A DNA stretch of 64,000 nucleotides from Heligmosomoides polygyrus polygyrus (GCA_947396885.1 OX377203.1:7502001-7566000), one strand, 5' to 3'. Positions 13,801-23,303 are shown, counted from the stretch's first letter. Made by a program: numbers and translations. The notes: generated by a model from the letters alone, not told the origin.

Positions 13801-16800
13801 AATACAAGCTTGGGAGAAAATGGATATATCTATAAACAACTACATTTTTGCGTAGTATTTTCATAGGAACAAGTTCAGATTGCGCTCACTACGGAGGTCT
13901 ACTCATGTGCCACTGTTCTTGTAACTATCCTGCTGGTGTGCGTCTCTATGTTAATTAGAATTTGTCTATTAGTCAGGTAGTTCAGAATGCTCTTTAAAAA
14001 CAAACATTCCTTAGCTGTGGAGGGGCAGACATTGCTCCAGAAGCCCGCGACCGGCTTGTCAGCGTTTATTGACGCACGCTCCATGAATAAGCCCCTCTCT
14101 CGCGTGGCTTTAGAGTAATGTCCTTTGGTCCTAGATGTGGCCACCTTCACACCATTTCATGGAACCAACACACATTTAGCAGAATTGCCGCTTTTTAAGG
14201 GCTTGGTCCTCAAGCTCTCAATCGAGCAGTGGACCATTAAAGGATTCTCTATGGAAACGAATAGTAATTCGCATGCTTATGGCGTGTGCAATAATTGTAG
14301 CCATATTTGGATTAATCATGTTCTCATTGTACACGTAAGTTTACAGCCTTATTGCTCTCCCTTTCAAGCATATATTAGGTTGATCGAAAAGTCTTGCAAC
14401 ACTAGCACAACAATATTCAAATTTGTCCTTATTTGCTAAAACAAAAACTCAGTCCACGGTATATTCCCCATCCAAGTCTAAGATCCCGCCCCATCTTTCA
14501 GGCAGACTTTCAATTCCAATCCGCCAGAATTCCGAGGGCTGTGAGGAAAAAAATTCAGAAACCTCCATTTCCAGTTGACGTCGATCATCGAACTCTCTAC
14601 CTCAAGATTCTGCTTCAGAGCTCTGAACAGGGGGTAGTCAGAAGGATCGATGTCTGGAGAGTACAGTGGATAGGGCAGAACTTCCCAGCCTAACTCCTGC
14701 ATTTTCTCGCGACTCACTTTTGCGACATGAGGACGCGAATTGTCATGCAGCAGGTAGACATTTTATCGTTCTGGAAGTTTTTGGCGCATGGCGTCGGCGA
14801 AACTCGGAGCTGGGTAGCTTAGACAGATGCTGTGACTGTGGTCTCACTATCCATACACTCCCAGTAACGCATGCCTTCTGGGTCCCATCAGCTACAGAGA
14901 ACAACCTTCTTTTCGTGGTCTCCACGTTTCGGTTGTCTTGGAGCCGGTTCTCCGCATGGGAGCACTGGCTCTTGCGGGTGTGGTTAACATAAAGAACCCA
15001 GCTTTCATCCCCAGTAACAATGTCCTTCAGAAAGTATTTCCTGTGCGGGCGAAGAAGCAGGGACTCAGCAACACTGTTCCGGCATGCCTTGTCAGAGTCC
15101 AGCAGCTCATGTGCTACCCGAGACGACAAAACTTTGCGGTACCCAAGAATCTCCAGTTTCCTCACGATGGTGCTTTGCGCACATCCAAGTGTCGCCGCCA
15201 ATTCGCGAGTGGTTGAATTTGGCTTCACCTTGAAGGCTTCGCGCAAGCTGTCTTCTTCCACAGCAGAGGGGTGTCCGGAACGAGGTCGACCCTCGAGAGA
15301 GATATCTCCAGCCTTGAAGCGCTTATACCAACGGGCCACTGTGGAGTAGCGAATGACTTCCTCCTTGAATGCGGCGCAGATGTTGGAGGCTGCAGCCCTT
15401 GCGGAATGGCCTTGCAGAAATTCGTAGTAGACGATAGGTCGTGGCATGGTGCTCTTTATCGCTGACATTGTTGCTGTATTCGTTTTCGACGAGGCCTTAT
15501 ATAGTGTGTTGAGGAAACTCGAGAATGTACTGTGACGTCACCAACAAGATCAATACTGTAGGAGCTTTTACAAATTTAACAGACAGTAGCGTGAAGTGTT
15601 GCAAGACTTTTCGATCAACCCAATATTACACACTTTTCACTTTAGTTTCAACTGTGGAAAGTAACATCATTTCTAGGTGGGGCATCTACAGCGGTTACGT
15701 GGTCATGTATTTCCACAAAACTTCTGGCCGTTCCACGATTCCAGAAGGCGAGAACTCCTATGGTCAAAGGCATAGCTTGGATGACGCCTAGTAAATTTTG
15801 TTCATCTTCGCTCGAAAGTGTGCTAAGAAGGGATTTTGAAAAAAGAGATTCAGTGTTTTCCTACGTAAATGTGAGAATGGCGAAAACTTTCTTACTGCCT
15901 TGAACTCAGCACGTTTCCTGGACAAACACTTTATGACATACTTTGATATAGTGAGTAGTTCCTTAAGAAGATATGTTTCCAAAAAAATGTCTAACCATAA
16001 GAGTTGTTTGCTCAGAACCTTGAAGAAGAGGTCTTGCAACAAATTACTGATAAGGACCTGATAGCGAATTTAGAAAAGTATGTGAACAAAACGAGGCAAC
16101 TTCAAGAAAAAATGAATGTGGGTTCTATACTGCTTCAATGTATTAATACCAATAAACATAAAATAACAAAAATGAAGCTTGAACATTATCACGATATTTA
16201 GGCAGCGAACAGGATTGTTCAACGACACAAGAAAGGTATGTTCATTATAAATTGTACTAGATGATGTTCCAGAACTACATTCTATTGCATAGTTAAGCAC
16301 TGTCCTATTAGGTCTGTCACTCATCAAGCCTCTAATGCGTAACATGGTCAATCAACCGGTAAAGGTATCGTGAATTTCCCTTGATTGCCTGCTTCACTTT
16401 TTCACTCCTACACTTTCTTTTTGGCTTTTCAGGGGCGCACTCAGGGAAAGTCTCTTAATTTTCTGAATTCTATACATTTCAGCTGTAATTCTACTAACTT
16501 AGCATATTCTAGCTAAAACTCCACCGTTCGAAAGTGCTTCCTCGATTCAGGAAGGAAGTGTGGAACTTGAGAAAAAGAAACACAAGCGAAATTCGGTATA
16601 GAAACATAGTCAAAGAGGTCATGGTGAGTAGGCTTCAATTTTTCTGAACGAGTTCATTCCAAACGCGTGTGACTGGCAAGCGCTTAATAGTAAACTCTGC
16701 TAGTCCTTGTTCTGATCTTGAAGTACGGGCTCCCATTTTTACAAATAGAAGCGTGGCGCTCTAGTGAGAAGACGGAGTAAATTCCGCGGGCATTAGATTG

Positions 16801-17051
16801 GCGAGGCAAGCCTTTCACCATTCCAAGGTGGTCGGACCGTGGGTACATAAAAATAACTCCTTTCATAGAACAAAAAAAAACATTGTAACGAACCTATCAC
16901 AGCATAAAAAAACTAGCGAAGTGTTTCTTTCAGGAGTTGGTTAGTTCCGAAAATCACCAATGTTACGATATAGCGGATTTATGGATACAATGGCAGAGAG
17001 TATTTGTTAGCGATATTAACGGGCCCTTGCAAGGTCAATGGACGATGTGTA
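4761..17051 (+). CDS. Prominin-like five-TM membrane protein, paralog A (multi-exon; span of recognised exons)
   Basis: Spliced gene; the span covers 17 exons, listed separately. Prominins are glycoproteins of plasma-membrane protrusions with five membrane segments and two large extracellular loops. Seen here: an acidic stub (exon 1), TM1 (exon 2), TM2 (exon 3), charged helical exons 4-8, TM3 (exon 9), TM4 (exon 10), WGIYSGY segment (exon 11), a Cys-containing segment (exon 12), helical exons 13-16, and exon 17 with [12 protein letters not shown]...SDI...MC, which resembles the prominin segment before TM5. Exons 5-17 join in one continuous frame with consistent phases. The signal-peptide exon, the TM1-TM2 loop exon and probably part of the first large loop were not found. 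Identity rests on recall of family topology and TM1/EC3 motifs, not on a search. Gene B downstream is its paralog. Confidence 0.72.
4969..5134. mobile_element. Foldback MITE, CAG target duplication
   Basis: 166 bp, almost entirely one inverted repeat: left end GGTTCGGATTCAGCAACGAC, right end the inverse of GGGTCGGATTCATCAACGAC. Flanked by CAG at 4966-4968 and 5135-5137. Lies in the gene A intron after exon 1. Confidence 0.85.
5153..5286. mobile_element. Foldback MITE, TAA target duplication
   Basis: 134 bp; ends GGCCCCGTTTATACTTCGTC in inverted orientation; TAA on both sides. GC-rich centre with GCGACGCGA motifs. Confidence 0.83.
5461..5565 (+). CDS. Gene A exon 2: TM1
   Basis: 105 bp, phase 0 to 0, acceptor GCTTTTCAG. 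Encodes one hydrophobic helix ([19 protein letters not shown]) followed by YYVRRRK, a cytoplasmic-side positive cluster. The L-x-PL motif and position match prominin TM1. The partner in B is also 105 bp. Confidence 0.82.
5712..5845. mobile_element. Foldback MITE, TAA target duplication
   Basis: 134 bp; ends GGCCTTGTTTAGTGTGCGCG / GGCCTTGTTAAGTGCGCATG; TAA on both sides. Same size class as 5153-5286 and 17195-17329. Confidence 0.83.
6182..6316. mobile_element. Foldback MITE
   Basis: 135 bp; ends GGCCTATGTTATACTATCGC / GGCCTATGTTATACCGTCAC; flanks TAA and TAG. The centre contains the inverted pair AAGCTCCCATATCGAT / ATCGATATGGAAGCTT. Confidence 0.8.
7280..7744 (+). other. Unrecognised open frame in a gene A intron
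   Basis: 155 codons open, beginning [20 protein letters not shown]. No recognised domain, and composition changes after about 7560. No equivalent in gene B. Could be chance or part of an unknown repeat. Confidence 0.2.
8298..8459 (+). CDS. Gene A exon 3: TM2
   Basis: Donor GTATGT after ...RRHT; the acceptor TTTCTTTATAG gives the start used, though a start nearer the ATG at 8309 is possible. Encodes [27 protein letters not shown], one TM helix. B counterpart 39468-39624 shares LPAMD and IIWNNDML. The splice phase into exon 4 does not resolve cleanly, so the 5' edge or a small missing exon is uncertain. Confidence 0.7.
8691..8906 (+). CDS. Gene A exon 4: extracellular loop 1, helical segment
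   Basis: 216 bp, acceptor CCTTACAG, donor GTAAGT, 72 codons. Contains [16 protein letters not shown] and [20 protein letters not shown], closely paralleled by TVYSQTEDIPALLKKAFNKTA in gene B. The 5' edge is the least certain part. Confidence 0.78.
9433..9516 (+). CDS. Gene A exon 5: extracellular loop 1
   Basis: 84 bp, phase 0 to 0. Reads [20 protein letters not shown] and continues to ...NDVEQ before donor GTGGGA. The B partner (42431-42514) is the same length, with FNKWREGALRHLKRMKANDS. Confidence 0.8.
10630..10701 (+). CDS. Gene A exon 6: extracellular loop 1
   Basis: 72 bp, phase 0 to 0, acceptor TGCTTTCAG, donor GTATTA. Contains [20 protein letters not shown] has SEPLSPDRLLGDPVFVKKD at equal length. 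Confidence 0.82.
10778..10831 (+). CDS. Gene A exon 7: extracellular loop 1
   Basis: 54 bp, phase 0 to 0, acceptor AATTTTCAG, donor GTAATA. Reads [19 protein letters not shown] partner DQQEQSQFMKNFLKAVAE has equal length. Confidence 0.82.
12100..12158. repeat. Perfect 28-bp inverted duplication in the RTE ORF
   Basis: Arms 12100-12127 and 12131-12158 are exact reverse complements around CAC. The left arm encodes the conserved RTE peptide STKTIHGNS, so the right arm is a secondary inverted copy. Confidence 0.88.
12750..12947. mobile_element. Foldback MITE inside the RTE element
   Basis: 198 bp; ends GAGCCAGATTCTTCAACGAC / GGGCCAGATTCGTCAACGAC; CAG at 12747-12749 and 12948-12950. Interrupts the RTE reading frame between the connecting region and the RT domain. 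Confidence 0.86.
13585..13650 (+). CDS. Gene A exon 8: extracellular loop 1, end
   Basis: 66 bp, phase 0 to 0, acceptor TTATTTTAG, donor GTGAGA. Contains [17 protein letters not shown] has EISDVREFLDSFQYYS at equal length. This is the most diverged pair, so identity rests mainly on length, phase and order. Confidence 0.68.
13879..13976 (+). CDS. Gene A exon 9: TM3
   Basis: 98 bp, phase 0 to 2, acceptor AAGTTCAG. Encodes [20 protein letters not shown] followed by [12 protein letters not shown], a single TM helix. B partner has equal length and near-identical sequence. Confidence 0.82.
14227..14334 (+). CDS. Gene A exon 10: TM4
   Basis: 108 bp, phase 2 to 2. The start after CTCAATCGAG is chosen because it keeps the frame from exon 9. 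Encodes [19 protein letters not shown] continuing [14 protein letters not shown] has KDSLWRTIMIRLLMLCAII in a 108-bp exon. A mariner lies 40 bp after the donor GTAAGT. Confidence 0.82.
14375..15623 (-). mobile_element. mariner transposon
   Basis: 1249 bp with TIRs TTAGGTTGATCGAAAAGTCT / TTGGGTTGATCGAAAAGTCT and flanking TA. Inserted in the gene A intron between exons 10 and 11, antisense to the gene; without it that intron would be about 93 bp. Confidence 0.93.
14478..15468 (-). pseudogene. mariner transposase, broken
   Basis: Starts [23 protein letters not shown] region with [20 protein letters not shown]; first catalytic Asp in [18 protein letters not shown]; second in [14 protein letters not shown]; third in [15 protein letters not shown], so the mariner DD34D residues are all visible. 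The reading frame breaks after about residue 160 (14743-15468 is one frame, 14478-14717 another), and [12 protein letters not shown] lies in a third frame with stops around it. Confidence 0.88.
15677..15790 (+). CDS. Gene A exon 11: start of extracellular loop 2
   Basis: 114 bp, phase 2 to 2, acceptor CATTTCTAG, donor GTAAAT. Reads [19 protein letters not shown] and on. W-x-x-YSG after TM4 resembles the prominin stretch that opens the second extracellular loop. The TAG just after the exon is part of the donor context, not a stop. B partner has equal length. Confidence 0.8.
15854..15950 (+). CDS. Gene A exon 12: extracellular loop 2 with conserved Cys
   Basis: 97 bp, phase 2 to 0, acceptor AGATTCAG, donor GTGAGT. 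Reads [20 protein letters not shown] and on to FMTYFDI. B has NFLTNCYKNENFLTAMNPQR. The C-x-x-x-ENFLTA-x-N core is conserved. Confidence 0.82.
16016..16117 (+). CDS. Gene A exon 13: extracellular loop 2 helix
   Basis: 102 bp, phase 0 to 0, acceptor TTTGCTCAG, donor GTGGGT. Contains [20 protein letters not shown]. Ending at ...KMN leaves an 84-bp intron that would otherwise put an in-frame TAG (16199-16201) into the protein. B also has a GTAGGT donor here and a 102-bp exon. Confidence 0.8.
16202..16235 (+). CDS. Gene A exon 14: micro-exon, extracellular loop 2
   Basis: 34 bp, phase 0 to 1, acceptor GATATTTAG, donor GTATGT. Encodes [12 protein letters not shown] partner AANEIFERNRK is also 34 bp. 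The flanking intron is unconserved while this exon is, which supports the split. Confidence 0.72.
16312..16364 (+). CDS. Gene A exon 15: extracellular loop 2
   Basis: 53 bp, phase 1 to 0, acceptor TCCTATTAG, donor GTATCG. Encodes [18 protein letters not shown] has LNDIAPLMHKMVNQPMK at equal length. Confidence 0.8.
16513..16623 (+). CDS. Gene A exon 16: extracellular loop 2
   Basis: 111 bp, phase 0 to 0, acceptor ATATTCTAG, donor GTGAGT. Contains [21 protein letters not shown] has KVLRQFKKEVSNLRKENTSE at equal length. Confidence 0.82.
16934..17051 (+). CDS. Gene A exon 17: extracellular segment before TM5
   Basis: 118 bp, phase 0 to 1, acceptor TTCTTTCAG, donor GTAAGC. Contains [19 protein letters not shown] then [10 protein letters not shown]. 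The spacing of the two cysteines and the aromatic W-x-x-W segment resemble the prominin region just before TM5. B partner has equal length and is highly similar. Confidence 0.82.
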
Positions 17052-17194
17052 GTAAGCGTTTGATATTTTCCGCCAAATCTCCATTACATGTTTTCAAGTA
17101 CATTAGGCAAAGCGAAAGAAGGAGAAGATAGCCGATTGCCTCACCCTGCACCAATATCGCATGGGCTTGTAATCCCGTACTACATTATGTCTTA

Positions 17195-17329
17195 GGGATC
17201 GTTTAGAGTGCACGCGAAGCGCGACGCGATGTGATGATAAGCTCCCATATCGATCGCGCTAAGCGATGAATCGATATAGAAACCTACCACTACGTCGCTT
17301 CGTACGTCGCGTGCACAATAAACGATTCC
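17195..17329. mobile_element. Foldback MITE, TTA target duplication
   Basis: 135 bp; ends GGGATCGTTTAGAGTGCACG / GGAATCGTTTATTGTGCACG; TTA on both sides. Follows gene A exon 17. Confidence 0.83.
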
Positions 17330-17776
17330 TTACACATTTATCGCTACTGAGAGGCTTGAAAATTTTCCCTTTCATTTAACTCAACTTCAAAGGTGCAAAA
17401 CTAAGCGGTTAATACTTTTGTTGGCTATTGAAAACTTGCAATCCTTAATAGTGAGGTGTTCATGAAGCAAGAACAATAGTCAGGTTGCCCAATAGCATTG
17501 TCAGCTTTATTATAACTGCAGAAATTTCAGTATCGCCACTAAATCTCTACTTATCGACAAATGTTCTCCGCCGTTCGCACTGAAGGAAAAAGTTACTCAG
17601 AATTGTCATGCTAGATTAGAAAACCATTTTTCGAAGGATTCCAACTGAAGAGAGAATCCTCCTTTGGCGATAAAGTGGCATAGCAGGGGAAAACCTTTCG
17701 ACAGAGAACCTTGTCCTAGTACCAGCTCTAGTGAAAGAACTTTTAAGTTCTCAAGACCCTAGGCAAATATTTAAAG

Positions 17777-17851
17777 AGGGTTGCAACGTTCAAGTTGGCT
17801 CTTCCAGTGATTATTATGTATGCCATTACTAGATCCTCAGTCTTCTGCTCT
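17777..17851 (+). CDS. Gene A candidate TM5 exon (tentative)
   Basis: An open stretch reads VATFKLALPVIIMYAITRSS, a hydrophobic helix preceded by A-T-x-F, as in the last prominin TM segment. It lies about 730 bp after exon 17 on the same strand. Acceptor phase does not join exon 17 directly, so an intermediate exon or a different model is needed. No B counterpart was found. Confidence 0.35.
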
Positions 17852-18007
17852 CTGGGCTGGGCAAACCGAACGTTTTGCACCTAACCAAACCATAGGCTAC
17901 ATGACGACAGTACCGTAACAACAGGTACCATTAAATTTCTAGTAAAATTATTTTCTGCACCTCCTAGAAACCTTATACCATTTTCAAGTAAGGGTTAAGA
18001 ACTGTAG

Positions 18008-18206
18008 TGTCACACTCAACTATAGAATCGACAGAAGTTTTATATGAATTAGTCAAACGGACAATTCCGCAGTACAAGAGCCTTAAAAACATGTATGTGA
18101 AAAGCTTTGGTCAAAATGTTTCTGATGTAAAGATCCCAACAACGCTTGTTATCAAGGAAAAACCCTCAACCCCGCACTTCGCTTACCGAAAGAATTCGAA
18201 GCTACT
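18008..18206 (+). CDS. Gene A candidate cytoplasmic-tail exon, interrupted by a repeat (tentative)
   Basis: Open from acceptor AACTGTAG. Reads STIESTEVLYELVKRTIPQY and then a Lys-rich stretch without hydrophobic segments, as expected for a short cytoplasmic tail. At about 18207 the reading enters an LTR-like repeat and stops at 18234. Either the exon ends earlier or the repeat inserted into it. No similarity to a known tail was recognised. Confidence 0.3.
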
Positions 18207-18986
18207 TGTTGCGATCGGTGGCCCCACAGGTTGAGGTGAATCTCTGTGTCTTTGCGGCTCCGTGTAGCTCCACAGGCACCGGAGGGCTCCCAGATCTTAC
18301 CTAACTCCAAGGGGACCCCGCGTATTGCCACTGTCGTACGTATTGCCTACAACGTATTGATGGTCCTCCAGCTGTCCGAACTGACCTCTTCCCTGCTCCT
18401 CGCGCCACCCGGCTCGTACTGACTTCCTAACGTCTCGGGGGGCAAACCCAATCCCGGGGGAACCCACAAGGCAACGCACAATATGTACACATACAACAGA
18501 TACCTTTATATGAAGGGACTCACCCGATTTCTCCACACGCACACAGAGTAGAACATGAAGTTTATTACACTTTGCGACCAGCAGAATATCCGACAACCAG
18601 ACGATAGGAGTGAAGATGGAGCTAGGCGTCGTCCGTGGTCGTGCATGTTGAGTCTCCTGAGGCCGCGGGGGTGAGCGTGATGCTCACCAGACCCCGCGGC
18701 ACTCTCCTGATGCTCCCGCCCGTACTGTTAGCAGCTTGAATGGCAGGACGGCGCTCCGCGGTAGCCATCCGGAATATGGGAGCAGTGCGAGTGGTCGGCA
18801 GACTTCGTCGCGGGAGCGCAGGACGTCGAATGCGGCCAAGCGCCTGTCGAGAGGAAATGGTGCCACGTGCCAACTTTCCCATGCTCCCAGGCCGATCGAT
18901 GGCGCCACATCGGCAAGCTACCGTGAGAAACACGCGCCCGGGCCGGACACTAACCGAGGAGAGATCGTGTTCGAGACACTACCACA
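18207..18986 (+). repeat. LTR-like dispersed repeat, copy 1
   Basis: About 780 bp beginning TGTTGCGATCGGTGGC and ending CACTACCACA, so TG...CA ends. Shares blocks with 45199-45990 read inversely: CTTTGCGGCTCCGTG, CCAGATCTTACCTAA and GGGGACCCCGCGTATTGCCA. No internal retroelement genes beside it and no target duplication seen, so a solo LTR is only an inference. Confidence 0.5.
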
Positions 18987-19654
18987 ATAATATGATGCAC
19001 CCAAGGATTCCTTACCTATATTAAGAGTACGAGACTTCGGTGGCGCAAGAGGTAAACTATTAGTTACCGAACAACTAATAATTCTACCGATTCTTGAAGA
19101 CGAACAGTATTCCCAGATTCTCAACGATCTAGTAGAAAAATAAAAGTAAAATAAAAGATGAATTGACGGCACACATCCAACAAGTGACGCCAGAAGAGCA
19201 AATCATGAATGGAAGATAAGAAGGATAGGTTAGAAACAACAAAGGTTTTATAGGAGAAAAAGCAATATGGAGAATATCAAAATATGAGAGAACAATGATG
19301 TGTGTGGATGATGCCTGGTTCCACCTTGATCAGGGATTTGCTGTGTTGTTCTCGCCATCTCAAGTTAGCCTCATGAGCAGTGTCCTCATCACTAGTATTT
19401 TCCCACTCCACGGTATCCTGATCGCCATTCTTCTTCTAGATAACTATCAACCATTTTGCCTCATTCTTTGCACACTCTATTACTGATCTAGCTAATAAGC
19501 ACCCGTCTATTGCAAGGACGACATTGATGCGAGCCACCGCTTCTGACCAAGTGGTATATTTTACTCTTCCACCCTCAGTTCTATCACATAATTCCTTATA
19601 TGCATCAGAGATAACAATTTTAGTATTAAACAGTTATTGCTAGCGTTTATGCCT

Positions 19655-20110
19655 ACATGTATTATTGTGTCTCGTGGATAATGTCTAGTGCCTCAGTTCA
19701 ATTGCGCAGCGAATAAAAACAGTCGAGGAACAAGTAAAGATTTAAACGTGAATTAAGACGGGCGATGTCACGAATTAGAATGTAACATATACAGAGTCGG
19801 AACGAAGTCACATGATGAGAACCTCCGAATATTTAAAAGTCGAAGACAAACATGATTTAAGCAAGGATTGCGTAATTAATGCGAACGTGCTACATATATT
19901 GTTGTGTCTCGTGTAAAACGTTTAATAGTCCAGTCCATTTGTGCACCGAATAAAAACGGACCAGAGACAAGCAAAGATTTAAAAGTGATTACAAACGGTT
20001 AGTATCATGATCTAGAATGGAACATATACAAAGTAGGAATATTGCTATTCACGGAGGAGCGATCTTGGAAAATCGAAGTCAAACATAAAAACCAAAACAA
20101 ACACAACAAA
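19655..20110. repeat. Diverged tandem duplication, about 237-bp period
   Basis: The block ATTGTGTCTCGTG...GCGAATAAAAAC...AAGATTTAAA...GAACATATAC-type occurs at 19655 and again at 19892. Confidence 0.6.
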
Positions 20111-20819
20111 CAAGAAATTTGCAATTGACATAAGCATCTTCTTCGCATTCATTCGGTAGAAAAGAAGACTTGCTATATTTTTATTCATTTATAACGTGTC
20201 CCGAACCCGAGAAGCACCCGTGCCTCTTCGAAAAGTTCTATAGTCAAAACTAACGACAGTTAATCCAACTGTGTTTCAGTTCTTATTGCACTGCTGTCGG
20301 TTTTCATATTTACTCCGACAATGATGCTGTCAACTATGCTTAGCGCACTGGAGGAATCGCAGTCGCCCCAGTCGTCTTGCAGAAATATGGTAACATTTTT
20401 AGTGTTACTCTGATAACTATCTAGAACATCGAAAAAAAATAGCAGTAGTGAAATTCGGAGAAAATCGGTGTGTATACCAATTCTGCTAAAGAGTAAGATG
20501 TGCAAAATTTCTTTTGAACTATGCTTGGGTTGCACTCTTTCCAAGAACGAATAGCCTCTGGGTCTCGTGAATCACTATCTCGTTGCTCATGAAGCGTCCA
20601 AATCGTACACCTCCTATGAGGTCGCTCAATTAAACACGGCTCTGCCACTGTGCGGATAATAAGTTGTAGGAAACATTTTCGCCATTTTTTGAATGCGCAT
20701 CTTTCTTTTTCTCACTGTCTCGCAGGGCTTTTTCTTGTGTATATAAGTGGACCAGGTATGCGAAAGTTTATTATTATTACCAACTGATCACTCGTGAATA
20801 ACCTTCTCCAGCTTTCGAA

Positions 20820-21860
20820 GCAGTGCCATTCGCGGCCTTCTACAAAACAACTGCAAATCTGGCGAATTCGCAGCATCCAGTTTTTAAATCAATGCTTTCG
20901 GGGAAGGTGTGGCATCCAAACGCGCTGCACAAGCTTGGTTCGCTCGCTTTCGTAACGATGATTTCATCATCAAGGGCTCCGATGGTTGTCGTCCATTCGA
21001 AGTCAACAATGACGGCGGAGTGGCGTTCTATCCCCCGCCCTTTAAATAGAGGCGTGGCAAATGTCTGCGTCTCCACTATCTCGTAAGGCAGCCACTAGAC
21101 TCTTGAGCAATCGCAGGGGGTTGGGGTGGGCGGGCCAGGGGGATGAGGGGATAGAACGCTCGACCCCCAACAATGACTGACTGCAACGACTGGTGGAACG
21201 AGAAGCGCAGCAAACCACATGCGAACAGATAGAAAGCCCAGTCGTATACTTTAACACCGCCGTCGAACACCTGCGACAACTGGATAACATCTATAAGCGC
21301 GAAGAATCCCTCATGACTTGACGGAACGCGACCGCGACGTGCGGAGGTGGCTACCCAATTAATCCAGTGCATGCGGACGAATAACTGACCGACCTCCACC
21401 GTTACACATGGCGAGAAACGATGCCTGAACATCAGCATCGCGCACAGTCAGTGGTGGTTTGATGAAGGTGAGCAGCCTGAGCCGCAGACAGGCCTCTACT
21501 CTCAGAAGATTATGGTTTGCGAAGGTGGGATTGCGAAGGCGTCATTCATCACAAGTTGCTCCCGCGCAAAGCAAGCCTAACCGCAGACCTGCACTGTCAG
21601 CAGCTGAATAGGCTAGTCGTCATGGTCGAAGAGAAGCAACCGAGTCACAGCATGACCAAAAACCATGTTCCTACACTACACGTTGTAGGAGTGACTCGTC
21701 AGAAGCTCGACTGCTCGACTTTGAAAGGAAAGTGCTGCCCCACAATCATATAGCACAGACTTCGTCAACAGACTCCGTTCCGCATTCTAATGCCAGGCAA
21801 GGAAAAACGTTCACTGATAAGCATAACATGGATCGCTGGATGAAAAACTTCTTCGAGTAA
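20820..21860 (+). pseudogene. mariner remnant
   Basis: Around 20930-21040 frames read WFARFRNDDFIIKGSDGCRP; 21430-21760 reads SQKIMVCEGWDCEGVIHHKL, LLPRKASLTADLHCQQLNRL and TRQKLD, all mariner transposase motifs with frame breaks. The middle, about 21060-21420, is not mariner-like and is probably an insertion. TIRs not found. Confidence 0.65.
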
Positions 21861-22667
21861 AAGCTAGGAGCGTTCAATAATGCTGGCACCAGAAGTCTGT
21901 CCGAATAGTGAAGAAGTGAGACAGAACTCGACGGTCATGACTTCGCATTTCAATTTTTTAGTTCCTGAAGAGTCAACAAAATTTTATGTTACGAAAACAG
22001 CCAAACGTTCTCTATAACCTATTAGAATAGCTGACTACATTCTAAAGAGTATCCGCTACAACAGCTGGATCTGAAGCTCTATAGTCCTAACTTTTAATAC
22101 GTTAAAGCAGGCAATTATTGTTTTAATTCTATTAGACAAGTTAATCCGATAGTTTAAGTGTCTACTGATGAGCCTCAGAACACGAATAAGGGTCTTCCCA
22201 CAAAAAATTACACGTGGCATTGTGCGTTCTAAACTCCCTCCAAACTCACCTTCTTACAAACATTTAATCGTCGTCTCTATGTGCCTATGTTTAGGTAGTC
22301 ATGAATAACTTAACTTATAACTTTAACTTAAAATCGGAAGTATCTAAACACTATCTAAACAACTCCTATCCAGACATGAGTCACAAAAACCGAGTTGCGT
22401 GTCAACGTAGGCACTACCGGCTTTCGATGAGTTACACTGCCCTTGAAAAATGTGTAAAATTTCAAGATAAGGGATGCCAGAAGATGTAGAACAACTCGAT
22501 CAGGCTACATTTTTTTGACCACACCAGCTAAGAAAGAGTTAATTTGGTTTGGTGATAAAAATGCATCTAATGTAGCCATCTATCACAGCTTACGTCAGAT
22601 GGATTTATTTACGTCATACTTGCTTATATCACCTAACTTTATCCCAGCTCAACCTCGTACTCTTTAG

Positions 22668-23303
22668 AGCACGTACGGAAGCATTTATCGCCCTCCAAGA
22701 AGTGATTCATGTCGAGAACCTCTGCTTGGAAGCACTGTGAACATGCTCTATAAAAGTCAAGGCGATAATTTCTCGTTCAGAAGTGACCGAATTCATAAAA
22801 GCAAAGAGGATGATAAAGATATCTTTGGATCCAGCAACAGAGCTCATACCATTGGAAGCAAACAGGAGCCAGTCGTTGAACACTCTAAGCTAACAAAAGA
22901 AAACGCAGGTGAGAAACAGAACGCGGATGGCAAGAGTTTCATGGATGAGTTCATGAAGAACCACACACCTGCCAAGGAAAGGTGTGGGACGGCCGGAAAA
23001 AGTCCTGCAGGTAAGACGAAGAGAGAAGAACCGGACGGACCTAACCACGGATCAATCAAGGAAAATGAGCCAAAGGACGAAAAGAAATCGAAGCGAAAGG
23101 AAGCTAAAGATCAGAAAAACGAAGCGAAGGACAGGAAGAAGTCAAAACGGGAAGGTTCTGAAAATAGCGATAAGAAGAAGAAGGAAACACCACAAGAATC
23201 TAAAGCTCCACAATTTGACAGCGAACGAAAATCCATGCTAAAAAGTGCAAAGCACAGTGAAAAGAAGAGAAAGGCTGAGCCAGTGCTCAGTAAGACCCAA
23301 TGA
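22668..23303 (+). CDS. Candidate terminal exon, Lys/Glu-rich basic tail
   Basis: A 636-bp open frame (212 codons including stop) starts after acceptor ACTCTTTAG and ends in TGA. It begins STYGSIYRPPRSDS and becomes K/E/S-rich with many KK, KR and EKK runs from about residue 100 on. No hydrophobic segment and no recognised domain. It could be the last exon of gene A (cytoplasmic tail) or of an unrelated gene; the low-complexity composition makes similarity weak evidence. No other exon was found between 18.2 and 22.7 kb. Confidence 0.42.
   Translation, partial: STYGSIYRPPRSDSCREPLLGSTVNMLYKSQGDNFSFRSDRIHKSKEDDKDIFGSSNRAHTIGSKQEPVVEHSKLTKENAGEKQNADGKSFMDEFMKNHTPAKERCGTAGKSPAGKTKREEPDGPNHGSIKENEPKDEKKSKRKEAKDQKNEAKDRKKSKREGSENSDKKKKETPQESKAPQFDSERKSMLKSAKHSEKKRKAEPVLSKTQ

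Noticed and set aside
16016..16235. Paralog A as a pseudogene because of TAG at 16199
   Set aside because: The stop lies in an unconserved interval with good donor and acceptor sites in both copies, so an intron is the simpler reading.
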